DNA of 64,000 nt from Dromiciops gliroides (GCF_019393635.1 NC_057862.1:677566314-677630313); one strand, 5' to 3'. Counted from the stretch's first letter, positions 1 through 11,875 are shown. The notes: generated from the letters alone by a model not told the origin. Numbers and translations: made by a program.

Positions 1-104
1 CCAGTGAGGAGTCCTCCAGCCCTTGCTTAAAGCCCCTCCAGAGAGGGAGACCCCACCCCAACCCTGGGCAACCAGTTTCCTTTTTAGACAAGACTAATCA
101 CAAC

Positions 105-360
105 GAAGGGCAACTAGGTGGCAAAATGGAGAGAGCTCTGGGTCTAGAGACAGGAAGACTCATCTTCATGAATTCAAATGCATCCTAAGATACTTCCTAG
201 CTGTGTGACCCTGAGCAAGTCATTTCACCCTGTTTGCCTCCCTCTCCTCATCTGCAAAATGAGCTGGAGAAGGAAATGGCAAACCGCTCCTGTGTCTTTG
301 CCAAGTAAACCCCAAATGGGGTCACAAAGAGTCAGATTGTCAATGACTGAACAACAATTG
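105..360 (+). mobile_element. tRNA-derived SINE, long form
   Basis: The family begins with a tRNA-like head (GGGCAGCTAGGTGG, an A-box-like TGGCGCAGTGG and a B-box-like GTTCAAATC), then CTAGCTGTGTGACCCTGGGC. The long form continues with CTGTAAAATGAGCTGGAGA and a tail close to GGGGTCACAAAGAGTCAGA. This copy is diverged in the head (GGCAACTAGGTGGC) but complete to its ACTGAACAACAA end. Confidence 0.85.
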
Positions 361-990
361 CTATGAAGTTTTCCCTGATATTCGCTGAAAATGTAGCTTC
401 TAGTCTAGTCATTGCCCTTAGCTCTGCTCTCTGGAACAGTGTAGAACCAGGCTAATCCATCCCTTTCCCGGAATAAAGGCTTCAGATACTTGAAGAAATT
501 ACCACTCCTCCCTTCCCCACCTCCGCCCTTTCAGGGTCCTCTTCTCCCTCCCTCTACCCCCTCATTCTCTTCTCCAGGTAACCAATCCCAAGGTCTTTCA
601 ACGGATCCTCATGTGGCATAATGTTGAAGCCATGCATCTTCTCTGAGAAGGGAAAAGAACAGCATTTATTAAATGCCTACTGTGTGCTCATCACTGAGCA
701 GTGCTCTTTATAAAGCTTATCTCATCTAATTTCTGGCCACTCTCCAGCTTCAGTACTCAGACCTGACTGCTAGCCTCCAGGTGGGGTATGACCAGGGCAG
801 AACTCATAGCACCATCACCTCCCTATTCCTGGAAGCTCTGCTTCTCACAATGCAGCCCAGGATCACGTTCACTTTCCTGGCGGCCACACCACACTGGTGC
901 ATGCTGATTCACCTCAGTCAGTCTCTTTGCCAGGCACCCCTTCCACACCCAGTTCAAGACACAGACCTACCTGGAATTCCAAGCAGCTAA
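360..990 (-). mobile_element. L3/CR1-like LINE fragment, antisense
   Basis: The plus-strand text resembles the reverse complement of the CR1/L3 ORF2 end, with segments such as CTTCTCCAGG at about 570 and CACCATCACCTCCCTATTCC at about 812. A MIR piece (655-760) interrupts it. No intact reading frame remains. The assignment rests on resemblance to the better-preserved copy at 19467-21600. Confidence 0.6.
655..760 (+). mobile_element. MIR-like fragment
   Basis: Contains ATTTATTAAATGCCTACTGT followed by GCTCTTTATAAAGCTTATCT, the core of the old mammalian-wide MIR element. Confidence 0.6.
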
Positions 991-1494
991 TTATGCAATT
1001 CAATCAGCCCAAAGAATGGGGGAAAGTCTTTCAACACTAATTGGGGGTGGCACAACCTAATCAGGAATGGTGGCAGCAGATGGCTGAAGGCGCCAGCACT
1101 TAAGCTTAGAGTCTTGTGCACTAAGCAAAAGACCCCCACCCCACCCCCACTCCATGTTCCATATGCACACCTCCAGCATTTAAAACAACTAAGAAAAACC
1201 CTCTGGTGTCATAAGCATAGACTGACTCTCCCAGGTTTTAGTCCGAGCATCGGGAACCACTGAGGCTGAGCAAAGATCATCGCCCAGTGTCCAAATTCTG
1301 CTGATGAGCCTCTCCGCATTTGGCTGCTGGCTTCTTAGAATGTGGCAGTGCTCAGAGGAACGAGTCCCTCAGTCTCAAAACCTCTCCGGCTTGTTAGAGC
1401 TTCCAAACACTTGGGATCCATTGGCATGGTCACTATTCCACCACCAGAGATTTTCCAAAAACCACATCACTCTCTCTCCCATAAACCCTCCATA
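991..1494. other. No recognisable feature
   Basis: Mixed-composition DNA with a short C-rich run at about 1132-1152. No coding frame or repeat family was recognised. Confidence 0.5.
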
Positions 1495-1800
1495 GCTCCC
1501 TGGTGATGTTCTGTTGGCATTTAAAAACCTTCACAACCTGGGCCCTTCCTACCTTCCCAGCCTTTTTATTCATTACTGTCCTTTATGTCCTCTGTGGTCC
1601 AGTCAGACTGGCCTTCTTGCCATCCCTCACATAAATACGCCATCTCCCGACTATATGTCCTTGCACTGACTGTGCCCCATGCCTGCAATGATCTCTCTCC
1701 TCACCTCTGTTCCCATGATCCTTTGCTTCTTTCCAAATTCAGTTCCAGTGCTGGCTTCAAAAGTGGTCTTTCCTAATCAATCCAGTGCTGATACTTGCCC
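1495..1800 (+). mobile_element. L2-like LINE fragment, ORF2 C-terminus
   Basis: The sense translation shows a decayed version of the L2 C-terminal pattern (FKTFTTWALPTFPAF, then a CSHDPL and FKSGLS ending), where intact L2 proteins have FKALHNLAPSYL and a FKS-rich end. Frame changes are present. Confidence 0.55.
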
Positions 1801-1898
1801 TCACCGATGTATTTGTGCTATTTAAAATCAATTTTGTGTGTATCTATAAGTATACCTATATAATATGTTTATATGTATGTGTGTAGACATACATACAT

Positions 1899-1930
1899 AT
1901 GTATGAAGTGTGTGTGTGTGTGTGTGTGTA
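1899..1930. repeat. (TG)n microsatellite
   Basis: About ten TG units, next to ATACAT-rich sequence starting near 1855. Confidence 0.8.
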
Positions 1931-2069
1931 CATCAAGCAAGGTGGCAAGCAATGAGCATTTATGAAGTGCTTACCAGGGGCTGGGCACTGTACTTGCTGT
2001 TTGCCCCTAAACCTTCTGCCCCAAGAGACCATCATCTCTTTTAAAGCAGTCATTTCATTGTTTCTTTTC

Positions 2070-2224
2070 TTTTTCTTTTTCTTTTTTTTAGGGCAATGAG
2101 GGTTAAGTGACTTGCCCAGGGTCACACAGCTTGTAAGTGTTAAGTGTCTGAGGTCACATTTGAACTCAGGTCCTCCTGAGTCCAAAGCCAGTGATTTATC
2201 CACTGCGCCCCCTAGCTGCCCCCG
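2070..2224 (-). mobile_element. tRNA-derived SINE, short form
   Basis: The reverse-complement copy ends TAGCTGCCCC. A likely target duplication, TTGTTTCTTTTC-like, lies at about 2060-2071 and 2225-2236. Confidence 0.88.
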
Positions 2225-2465
2225 TTGTTTCTTTTTCATGTGGTATCCCCAGATACTTAGCCATTGCCTGGCACAAAACAGGAACTTAATAAATGCACGA
2301 CTGACTGGTTGATTGTTGTTTGATGGCCTTAGAGACCTCATAACCATCTCCACATCAGGATGAGGCATCCCAGGAAGACTTTAGTAGCAGTACCTTATGT
2401 ATAGAGTGAGTATCAATCTAATATAATTCAACAAGCATAGAATAAGCATCTAGCATGTACAAGCC

Positions 2466-2712
2466 GGGGCCAGCTAGGGGGTGCAGTGGATAGAGCACCG
2501 GGCCTGGAGTCAGGAAGACTCATCTTCCCGAGTTCAAATCTAGCCTCGGACACTTCCTAGCTGTATGACCGTGGGCAAGTCACTTAGTCTGTTTGCCTCA
2601 GTTTCCTTATCTGTAAAATGAGCTTGAGAAAGCAAGCCATCTTTGCCAAGAAAATTCTGAATGGGGTCACAAAGACTTGGCCATAACTGAAAAGACTAAA
2701 CAACAATAACAA
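2466..2712 (+). mobile_element. tRNA-derived SINE, long form
   Basis: Head, CTGTAAAATGAGC middle and GGGGTCACAAAGACTTGG tail are all present, ending in AACAACAATAAC. Confidence 0.88.
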
Positions 2713-4538
2713 TACGTGTACAATAATAAGTAATAAGTGTACTGTGCATAGGTGTTAAGAATACCAGGACAAAATCAAAACAAGTCCTACCCTCAAGAAA
2801 CTTACATTCTACTCTAGTAAATAATACAAAGTAATTTCAAGAAGGAAAGAAGCATTAGTTGGGCAGGGGGAGGGCAAGGGGGGCTCAGAAAAGACCTTGT
2901 GTTAGGGGCTGAGCTGTGTTATAGGAAGCCAGGGACTCCACGTGGTGGAGGGGAGGGAAGGACGGCTTTGCAAAGGCGTAGAGATGGAAGATAGAATACT
3001 ATGTAGGGTGATCCTTCGAGAACAGCCTCGGGCAGGAGGCCTCCTTTCAAGGTCCAAGTTAGAGACGGTTGTGTAACTTCTCTACTCCCACAACCATCAC
3101 GGGAAGCCTCCATTGTTGATTTGTGTGTAGGTGGGATTGTTCCTGATCCGTAAGGACCTAACGCCCAAGGGGCACTTGGCATTTTGTGAGTAAAAGTTTC
3201 AATACCACAGGGCAAAGCGTCAGCAGGAGGAAACTGGGGATTGTTTGCCTCAGTGTTCTTGGTCAGTCATAAGTCAATAAGCCCTTGGCACTGCGGAGAG
3301 CGTCCTCTGTCTACTGCATCCTACTTCACAGACCACGGGTGAGACTCACCTGTGGCTCCAAGAAGCTGTTGCATGTGCATGGGCCACCCCCTGGTAATCC
3401 AGCTCAGCAGACGGGATTGAGGGCACCCGAGGGATCGCAGACCTGTGTCTCCCCCGAGCATGTGAAGACTTCCCCTGGCAGAATGGGGAGATGAGAACAA
3501 TTTGTTCCATTGGCCACAAAGGCAGCTGCAGCAGGCGTTGGGGGCACTTAGAGCTTTGCCAATGGGACAGGCTGCGATTTCATAAGTAAAGGGAACTGCC
3601 GATTGAGGAAACTCTCTACCAATGCATGTTGGCACCTTCTCTGCAACCTGTGGGCTTAGGGAGTTTCCCAGACTTGTGCCCAGGGGTTCCTGGTCAAGGT
3701 CAGCTCTCTATCTAGGAAGCCAGGGTGTCTCTTCAATCAGGAGAGATTATGCCACGCATGCATCATTGAGAGCATCTGAGAGAGCTTACCCTTGAGAAGA
3801 AAGACCAAGAAAAGGGTCAGGATATGACAGTTGTCAAATATTTAGAATCCTGTGGGGAAGAGAAAGGATTAGCATCATTCTGCCTGCTTCCAAGATGCAG
3901 AGTTGGGAGCAAAGGGTAGAATTACAGAGAGGAACGGAAGAAAAACTCTAAGAGTTAAAGCTCTGGACATGTGCAATGGGCCACCTCAGGAGGCAGCAGG
4001 TCATCATCACACACACACACACACACACTCAGCCCTGACCTCAGATATCAAAACCCTGACACCTTGGAAGGGACAATATCTAACACATGTCAATGATTTG
4101 GGGTAATTCATAGGAAAAGAAGGAAAGACGCCTTCTGGGGAAAGAGGTGATGGGGTGAGCTGTGATTTGTGTCTGGTCCAAAAACTAGGCAGGAGGCAGA
4201 AAGAGAGTTCCATTAGGGAGGCCAGACCAAAGTCTGAGAGACAGGGAGTGGCAGGCATCATGGAGAGGACAGATTGAGCTCTTTGATCTTCTCCGCAAAA
4301 GTAAAATAATTTTTGGCGGCAGCAGACTGATCTCGCCACCTCCTTACTTAGGGACTTACTCTACATCAAGGTGGTCCTAAATATCATCGAGTTCTTCTCT
4401 GAGAGACTCACCCTCACACAGTCACATGATACAAAGCAGAGCTTCTTAGCCTGGGGTAGATTTCAGGGAGGCCATGACCTTGGATAGAAAAAAAAACTAT
4501 TTTCACTAAAACGAGTTTTTTTGTAATCCTGCTCATGT
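2713..4538. other. Gene-free stretch with old repeats
   Basis: About 2780-3030 is an old unnamed repeat related to 18310-18470 and 21810-22010. About 3560-3700 looks like another old interspersed sequence that I cannot name. A (CA)n run sits at about 4008-4028. No exon-like frame was found. Confidence 0.45.
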
Positions 4539-4552
4539 TGTCTTGTGCTTTT

Positions 4553-4704
4553 GTTTGGTTTGGTTTTTGTGGAGCAATGAGGGTTAAGTGACTTGCCCAG
4601 GGTCACACAGCTAGTAAGTGTCAAGTGTCTAAGGCTGGATTTGAACTCAGGACCTCCTGAATCCAGGGCCAGTGATTTATCCACTGTACCACCTAGCTGC
4701 CCCA
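4553..4704 (-). mobile_element. tRNA-derived SINE, short form
   Basis: Perfect 14-bp target duplication TGTCTTGTGCTTTT at 4539-4552 and 4705-4718. The tail on the plus strand is TTTGGTTTGGTTTTTG. Confidence 0.92.
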
Positions 4705-5127
4705 TGTCTTGTGCTTTTAAACACTTTATCCTGAGTCAGGGTCCATGGGCTCCACCAGATTGCCAACAAGACCAGAACACAAAAAGAGTTGAGAAACCAA
4801 CCCTGAGCTTCCTCCTTTACTAAAATGCCCCAGCTTCCCAAAGCACCATGTTCCAGTGACCAATCCAGTAGAGCTTGGCCTTCCTCCAGGGTTCTCTCCT
4901 TTACTGGACTTTGACAGCCTCTAGACCCCAATTGGAAACCACAAGACTAACTCTTCACCTGCTTGATTCCTGAGTTGCTAAACTCACTGGGTCCAGGGAC
5001 TGACTGTGCCTGATCCATGGCTCAATTACTCTCCCCACCCCATCTCAAACAAAGCACAGGTAACAGGGAGCTGCAAGAGCGATGGTCAGACTTAGACTTT
5101 AGGAAAATCACTGGCACCTGAGTAGAG

Positions 5128-5409
5128 GATGGATAGGAATGGGTAATTGTTGTTGGTCCTTCATCATTGCACTAAATTGGATTGAAGTGAGGGAGGGCTG
5201 TGCAAGGTCACAAACCTCACTCTGTCCTCCAGAGCTATCTGGGTCCAGTGGCAAGCTATACATCAGGATGACTGGAGATGGCCCTGGATGTTTAAGATAA
5301 TTGGGGTTAAGTGACTTACCCAGCTAGTAAGTGTCTGAGGTGAGATTTGAATTCAGGTCCCCCTGACTCCAGGGCCAGTGCTCTATCCACTGTGCCACCT
5401 AGTTGCCCC
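5128..5409 (-). mobile_element. tRNA-derived SINE with alternative 3' body
   Basis: The head lies at the right (TAGTTGCCCC). The body differs from the other long form: it contains GGTCCTTCATCATTGCACTA at the left and GAGATGGCCCTGG in the middle. The sense counterpart is 41430-41680. Confidence 0.8.
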
Positions 5410-5509
5410 AAAGGAGTGGGTAAAAGACTGAGGGAGGGAGACCAAGTGGGGAGTTACGCTGTGTGAATGTGTAGAGATGGTACCACCAACAAGGGGGAAG
5501 TAGGAGGTG

Positions 5510-5630
5510 AAGAAGTATTTATTAAGGACCTACTATGTGCAGGGCACCATGCTAAGTGCTTTACAAACATCTCCTTTGATCCTCTCAACAAACTGGGAGG
5601 AAGGTGACATTATTATCTCCCTTTTACACT
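5510..5630 (+). mobile_element. MIR-like fragment
   Basis: TATTTATTAAGGACCTACTA and GTGCTTTACAAACATCTCCT match the MIR 5' and core regions. Confidence 0.65.
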
Positions 5631-5777
5631 CGATTACAACTTTTCTTACTAAATTAAATAATAAAAATATCTGTACTTTGAACAAATTTTATCCTCTGCC
5701 TGACTAGAAAAAAAAAAAAACTTGCTCTCTCCAAAGTTACTAGTGATCTCTTAACTGCCAAATTCAGAGACCTTTCC

Positions 5778-5917
5778 TTTTCTTTTTTCTTTTGAGGCAA
5801 TCAAGGTTAAGTGACTTGCCCAGGGTCACACAGCTAGTAAGTGTCTAAGGCCAGATTTGATGGGTCCTCTGGATTTCAGGGCCGATGTTCTGTCCACTGC
5901 ACCACCTAGCTGCCCCT
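5778..5917 (-). mobile_element. tRNA-derived SINE, short form
   Basis: Ends in CACCTAGCTGCCCC. A small internal deletion removes part of the TTTGAACTCAGG region. Confidence 0.85.
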
Positions 5918-5939
5918 AGGACACCTTGGGCACTTCATT

Positions 5940-6090
5940 CCCCCCCTTTTTTTTGGTGAGGCAATTGGGGTTAAGTGACTTGCCCAGGGTCACACAGCTA
6001 GTAAATGTTAAGTGTCCGAGGCTGGATTTGAACTCAGGTCCTCCTGACTCCAGGGCCAGTGCTCTATCCACTGCACCACCTAGCTGCCCC
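5940..6090 (-). mobile_element. tRNA-derived SINE, short form
   Basis: A second copy 22 bp from the previous one, in the same orientation but of the GAGGCAATTGGGGTTAAG subfamily. The two therefore look like separate insertions. The flanks share CACTTCATTCC on both sides (5931-5941 and 6091-6101), a good target duplication. Confidence 0.9.
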
Positions 6091-6101
6091 ACTTCATTCC
6101 A

Positions 6102-6842
6102 TTTTGGGACAGTTCCAGATGCTAGGATGTTTTCCCAGACATCAAGCCTGAACATGAGTTCCAAATCAAGGAAGAAAGATAGATAGAAGCTATCAGTTCT
6201 TGGGCACTATGATGTCACAGACAGAGGACTGGATCTGGAATGAGAGGATATGGGTATCGCCACTCCCAGGTCTTCACAACCATCTAGCTTGAGTCAGTCA
6301 GCTTGGTCAAGGTCAGGAATTTAGAGCTCCAGATGGTTGCAAGGGACTTCAGAGGCCATTTACTCTAACCTCTTCACTTTGCATATGAGGAAACTGAGAA
6401 TCAGGGAACTTAAGTGATTTAGCCAAAGTCACACAGTGGGTAAGGATCAGAGGTGAGATTTGAACCCAGGTCCTTGGAGAGCAGCTCTGCAGCTACAGTT
6501 ACTTCATCAGTAAAGTGAGGCAGCTGGAATAGAACCCCGGCTTCTTAACAGGCAACTCACAGACTCTCCAAGAGATTTCTAGATTTCAGGTGATTGAGAC
6601 TTTTCTTTTAATCGCTTGATAACTGGACGTCAACGTAATCTATTTCCTTTGGAATCCTGTGGATTTTATGGCAAATATTTAAAAACTGTCTTCTGCCACC
6701 ACATCCATAGGATCTAAGACACAAAAAAAGATTAAAAAACTCCTGCCTTGGATGATGCCAAAGGTCTTTTCCTGTTGTGACATTCTCTGCTCCTTTTCAG
6801 ATTCTTTCTGGATCCTCCTTTCTGTGTTCTAAAGTCCTTCCA
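6102..6842. other. Gene-free stretch with MIR/L3-like tail
   Basis: About 6325-6545 carries the MIR/L3-style text ATATGAGGAAACTGAGAATC and TTTGAACCCAGGTCCTTGGA. The rest is unassigned. Confidence 0.5.
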
Positions 6843-7062
6843 GGGGCAGTGAGGTGGCCCAGTGGATAGAGCAATGGGCTTGGAATCAGGAAGACTCTTC
6901 TTCCCAAGTTCAAATCCAGTCTCATACCCTTACTAGTTGTGTGACCTGGGCCTATTTTCTTCAGTTTCCCCATCTGTAAAATGAGCTGGAGAAGGAAATG
7001 GCAAACTTCTCTGCCAAGAAAACCCCAAATGGGGTTGGTGCGACTGAAAAATGACTGAACAA
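6843..7062 (+). mobile_element. tRNA-derived SINE, long form
   Basis: Head GGCAGTGAGGTGGCCCAGTG, then GTAAAATGAGCTGGAGAAGG, ending ATGACTGAACAAAAGG. Confidence 0.87.
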
Positions 7063-7484
7063 AAGGTTCTTCCTGCTCTCATCTTCAATGTTCTCACATC
7101 CTATCTGAGGACCCTAATAGCTCAAACATTTTGTGACTCAGCGGAGCTTCTTTACCTAAAAGGCTCAGGAAAAGCTGGGGAAAGAGACTGACAATCAGAG
7201 GAGGCATCCCCTGATGAAGCAGACATTTGTTTCAAGAGGTGCTTGTGAATTTCTCCCTTCCGTGTTGTCTGGAGGCCTCCGTGGTCTGAGCTGATGGGGA
7301 AAGGGAGCCTCCTTTCTGTCTCCTGGCATAGACGCCAAGCAGAGCACACACCGCAAGAAGTCATGACATTGAGGGGTCTTCCTGCTACCTCTCCAGCCAC
7401 CTCCATCCCCACCCCTACCAGAAACTTGGAATCCACCCCTGCTTCCCTTCTCCTTTCCAGCTCTTTATACACTGTCTTTCCTCA

Positions 7485-7595
7485 TTAAAACATGAAGTTC
7501 TTGAGGGCAGGGACTATCTTGCTTACTTGCTTTTATATACTCATGATTAGCACAGTACCTGCACATAGTAGGTTCTTTTTGACCTGACCTGACCT
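7485..7595 (+). mobile_element. L2 3'-end fragment
   Basis: Contains TTGAGGGCAGGGACTATCTT followed by CACAGTACCTGCACATAGTA, the conserved L2 3' terminus. Confidence 0.65.
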
Positions 7596-7639
7596 GACAA
7601 CAAATTCTCTTTCCATCCCCTTCTCTCCACACAAACAGC

Positions 7640-8250
7640 CTCTCAGTCCAAACCCTCCTTTTCTTTTGCCTGGTCTATTGTGATAGTCTCCTAAATAGTT
7701 TCTCAGCTTCCAGTCTCCCCCTTGTCCAATCTAACTTCACACAGCTGCCAAACTGATATTCCTAAAATATAGATCTGACCACATTGGTTCTCTGCTCAAA
7801 AATCTTCAATGGTTCCCTATTGCCTCTAGGATCAAATTTTTAAATGCCCTGGCATCTAAAAAGCCTAGCATTTAAAATTCTACATTCTTGTGCCCACTAC
7901 CTTGTTATTCTTATTTCTTATTACCCCTCATCCAATCAAGCTGGTATGCTAGGTGCTCCTCTCTATAGAATCTCACCTCTGATACTCACTGTGGGAACCC
8001 AGGTAAGTAATTTGACTCTTCTGAGTTTCCATTTACTCACCTACAAGATGAAAATAGTGTCTGTAGTACTTACCTTACAGGGTTTCTGCAAAGCTTCCCA
8101 AGCTTCAAAACACCAAAGAAATGTCTCTCAGACCTCCTTTGCCCAAGCCTAGAATGCCTTCCTCACCTCCACCTAGAATCTCTCTCTTTCATCAAAGTAC
8201 ATCTTAGTTGTCACCTCTTCCATTCTTTTACCCTCCTGAAATTCTTTGGT
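7640..8250 (+). mobile_element. L2-like LINE fragment, ORF2 C-terminus
   Basis: Sense-strand text includes AATGGTTCCCTATTGCCTCT (L2 'LHWLPIAS' region) and CCTAGAATGCCTTCCTCACC (the L2 'WNALP' region). A stretch at 7970-8110 is a MIR-like interruption. Confidence 0.65.
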
Positions 8251-9270
8251 TTTACTTTGTACAAGACAAAAATGAGGTTATTCTCCTGTCAAAATAAGGC
8301 ACAAAAAAGGCAGAGTTAATGGTGGGTTTTTTTGTTGTTGTTGCCAGTAGAGCAATATTTTAAAAAGGCAAGAATAGTAGTCAACATTATGAAATAAAAT
8401 GATCTTGCCTCCTTCAATTAGCTTTTGCTCTGACACCAATAATTTGTATGCCAATCCAGAAAGGATCTTGGGACTTCAACTCCCCAGATTCCACATAGTG
8501 TTTCATTGACCAGGCCTCCCAAAATAGTTTTGGATCTACAGAGTTTCATAAGGCTAAAATAGAAGTTACAAGGAATTTCTAACCCTAAAGTCAAGTAGTT
8601 GTTTGGAACAATAGGCTTTGATTCTGTAGCAAATGTAGGCAGTTAAAAGGGGGGAAAAAGACTAGGAACAGTACACCTGTATTTTGTTCAGCTACCCCTT
8701 AGCTAGGTTTGGTGGCTTATAGCTTTGGTTATAAGGAAATAACTGGTGACCTGCCCTTACCACAGAGAGGCTTTCTACTCACCACACCCTAGTAAATGGG
8801 AGCTAAGATGTCCAGAAGTTGGTAACAGGGTAACTCACTGACCACAAGACCAGCAGAGTAAGGCCTCAGTATAGACAATGTGCTCAGCAGAGAATAATCA
8901 CCAAAGGACACCAGAAACATCACAGGTCTAAGTGTCATTTACCCCCAGTTATCCCCAAATGTGTATCTTAACCACATGTACTCCAGATACATAGCCTCCA
9001 TGTCTGCCCCCCTTCACACATGTACTCTGGCCACGTGTGTATGCCCTAAACGAATGGTTCATACATGTTCTCTGTAGTATGCTCTCCCACAGGGATAGTA
9101 TGATAACCTGTGAAGGTGCATACCTCTTGTGTGCATGGGGTGGTGGGAAATCTTTTGTCATTTTATTTATTCACATTTTTTTCCTTAAATGTATTTAGTT
9201 TTGACTAATGTGTCCTCTGGTGACTCATAAAAGTTAACAGAGAAGGAAGCTCATGAATGATACTTTTCTT
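8250..9270. other. Unassigned unique or old sequence
   Basis: No coding frame, repeat family or tandem structure was recognised in this kilobase. Confidence 0.45.
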
Positions 9271-9274
9271 GGGA

Positions 9275-9405
9275 TCGTATCTTAGAGGTGGAAGGGACCT
9301 CAGAGATGATCTAGCTAGTACTAATTCCTGGCTTTACAAAGGAGGAAACTGAGGATGAAAGGCATTAAGTGCTTTGCCCAAGGTCAGAGAGGTAAGGAAG
9401 CAGTA
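9275..9405 (+). mobile_element. L3/MIR-like 3' fragment
   Basis: Reads TTAGAGGTGGAAGGGACCTC, then AGGAGGAAACTGAGGATGAA, a common old-LINE/MIR 3' arrangement. Confidence 0.5.
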
Positions 9406-9419
9406 GAAATAGGGCTTGA

Positions 9420-9591
9420 GGGGGCAGCTAGGTGGTGCAATGAATAAAACACGGGCCCTGGATTCAGGAGGACCTGAGTTCAAATCCAGTCTCAGACATT
9501 TGACACTTAACTAGCTGTATGACCCTGGGCAAGTCACTTAACCCTCAATGCCCCACAAAGAAAGAAAGGAAGGAAGGAAGGAAGGAAGGAA

Positions 9592-9672
<81 letters not shown>
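9420..9672 (+). mobile_element. tRNA-derived SINE, short form, with expanded GAAA tail
   Basis: The element ends near CCCTCAATGCCCCACAAA and its tail has become (GGAA)n then (GAAA)n, about 115 bp long. A 14-bp target duplication (GAAATAGGGCTTGA and AAAATAGGACTTGA) lies at 9406-9419 and 9673-9686. Confidence 0.92.
9557..9672. repeat. (GGAA)n/(GAAA)n microsatellite
   Basis: About eight GGAA units followed by about twenty GAAA units, lying inside the SINE target duplication and so grown from the SINE tail. Confidence 0.95.
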
Positions 9673-9673
<1 letters not shown>

Positions 9674-9686
9674 AAATAGGACTTGA

Positions 9687-10687
9687 ACCCAGAAGCAGTG
9701 TTTCTTTCCACTAAACCACACAGTTTCTTCATTGAGTCAGTGTTTCTCCCCAAGAATGTCTTGAACATGGGGTAGTTTCTCTATGATCCCAGGTGTGATA
9801 GGAGAGGTCCCAGGGACCACATCTATATTTTATCTTCACTTCTCTGTAAATGTATTTCAACCTGTCATAGAAGGCAATCTCCCTGAAGGCAGAGGCTATT
9901 CGTTGTTGTTATTGCTGCTGCTGCCGCTGTTGTATTCCTACCACCTAAAAAGGAGATGCTTAATGTTGTTTAACTGATCTGAAATGAATTAATGAAATGA
10001 TCTCTACATATGCCTTATCTCTCCTACTAGACTGTAAATTCCCTGAAAGCAGGAACTGTCTCTCTTTTTTACCTTTATATCTTTCACATCACTATTATCA
10101 CACTCTTTCTCATGGTCTTCCCTGAGCCTTGCCTATAGTAAGAATTTAATAAATGTCTGTTTAAAGAAGTGATTGTCTCTACTCTTGGGGATCCCCTAGC
10201 CTGTTAGGAAAATACCTTAAGAGAACCCCCAGTGTGACAGAAGAGATACTGCTTTTAAAGTAGTTACCATCCTGAAGGGAACACACTTACCCCAAACAAC
10301 CCAAGAACAATAAACACATACATACCAGCAAATTTAAATAAAATCGAATCCCAGTAAGTAAGAAGAGGTTCAATGAAGGGGAGAGTCATATGTGAGCACA
10401 AGATGGGTTCACCAGTTCCCTTCTACATCATCTGAGAAGCCTTTTGGGAGTAGGGAACAGTTTAAGAACCAGGGAATTTATTTATTTACCCTATACTTAA
10501 AGACAACTCAGCCCTCCACCAATCTGGATGAAAAACCAAAAAATCCATTGGAACCCCAGGCAAACCAAACATTCTAAGTCCCATTCCCCAAGCTTGTGCT
10601 ACAGTCTCCTACCTAAATGCTTTTTCTCATGCTATTTCCTGAGCCTCAAATGACCTCCCTCCATCTCTTCACCTAATGAATCCCTAT
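9687..10687. other. Gene-free stretch with L2 3' ends
   Basis: L2 3'-end pieces occur at about 9868-9985 and 10025-10165 (CTAGACTGTAAATTCCCTGA, then AATTTAATAAATGTCTG). About 10170-10690 is unassigned. Confidence 0.5.
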
Positions 10688-10689
10688 TC

Positions 10690-10833
10690 ACCTTTGATTT
10701 TTTTTTTTTGAGGCAATACCGGTTAAGTGATCTGCCTAGGGTCACACAGCTAGCAAGTGTCTGAGGCCAGATTTGAACTCAGGTCCTTCTGTCTTTAGAG
10801 CCAATGTGCTATCCAATATGCCACCCAGCTGCC
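10690..10833 (-). mobile_element. tRNA-derived SINE, short form
   Basis: Plus strand runs from a T10 tract and GAGGCAATACCGGTTAAG to CACCCAGCTGCC. Confidence 0.86.
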
Positions 10834-10861
10834 CTCCCCCCCCACCCAGTCTCACCCTTGA

Positions 10862-10997
10862 TTTTGTTTTGTTTTGTTTTGTGGGGACTTGCCCAGGGTC
10901 ACACAGCTAGTAAGTGTCAAGTGTCTGAGGCCGCATTTGAACTCAGGTCCTCCTCACTCCAGGGCTGGTGCTTTATCCACTGTACCACCTAGCTGCC
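10862..10997 (-). mobile_element. tRNA-derived SINE, short form
   Basis: Separated by under 30 bp from the preceding copy. Flanking CACCCTTGATTTT occurs at about 10853-10865 and 11003-11015, a clear target duplication. The tail is (GTTTT)n. Confidence 0.9.
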
Positions 10998-11015
10998 CGG
11001 TCACCCTTGATTTTT

Positions 11016-11780
11016 AAAAAATAATTTATCAGTGCTCTTTCTTGTTACATTGTTGTCACTATGAATGAACCAGTCCCCATATCAGAACCTTCCCTAGTAA
11101 CAAAGTATAGGAACCCACCCATCCCCACCCCAATCAACATATTCGCCAAGTCTGACAATGTTTACTTTATTCCACACCTTTAGTCAACCACCTCTCTACT
11201 AAGAGAGGACTATCTATCCATCCTTTAAAGTCCAAATCAAATGCCACTTTCTCTGAAAAATCTTCCCCAAATCACTCCCAGTTCTTAATTGCCCTTTCCA
11301 CCCTCTAAGACCTCACATGGAATTTTGTTTGCAGCTCTCTGAGAGCATTTATCATACAATATTACATGCTATAGTTACATCCCAAGTCTCTTTCAACTTG
11401 ATCCCCTGGTGGAGTCAGCATGTCCATAGCTCTGAGCCCCCATTTCCAATAAATTTCACCAGGCTCAGACAGGTGACATCTAAATTCAAAGCAAAAATCT
11501 CATAATTAAAACAATTCAAGGCAAATAGCAAGGAATTGAGTTAGGTAGCAAGTATGCTCAGCACCCATAACCAGATGGCTGCCCCTCCCATGCCTCTAAG
11601 GGAGATTGAGAGTAAAATCCCCAATTAGTTCCCTGCATCTCGGACACAGTAGAAGGACACACTTAGTTTGAATTCATGGCAGGGTATTAGAGAGTATCAT
11701 CCACAAATAGTCTCTGCTGGGTCACACCCTGCTTCATCTCAGAACAACAGACAAGCCATATTTGGGCTCAACATTACTGC
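11016..11780. other. Gene-free stretch with L2-like piece
   Basis: About 11160-11310 resembles an L2 end (CATCCTTTAAAGTCCAAATC, AAAATCTTCCCCAAATCACT). The remainder is unassigned. Confidence 0.45.
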
Positions 11781-11782
11781 CA

Positions 11783-11783
11783 G

Positions 11784-11875
<92 letters not shown>

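Noticed and set aside
2112..2312. Many similar short proteins containing PRVTQLVSVKCL and LNSGPPESRA across the window
   Set aside because: They are translations of the tRNA-derived SINE in its two orientations; the same peptide recurs wherever a SINE lies. They are not a gene family.
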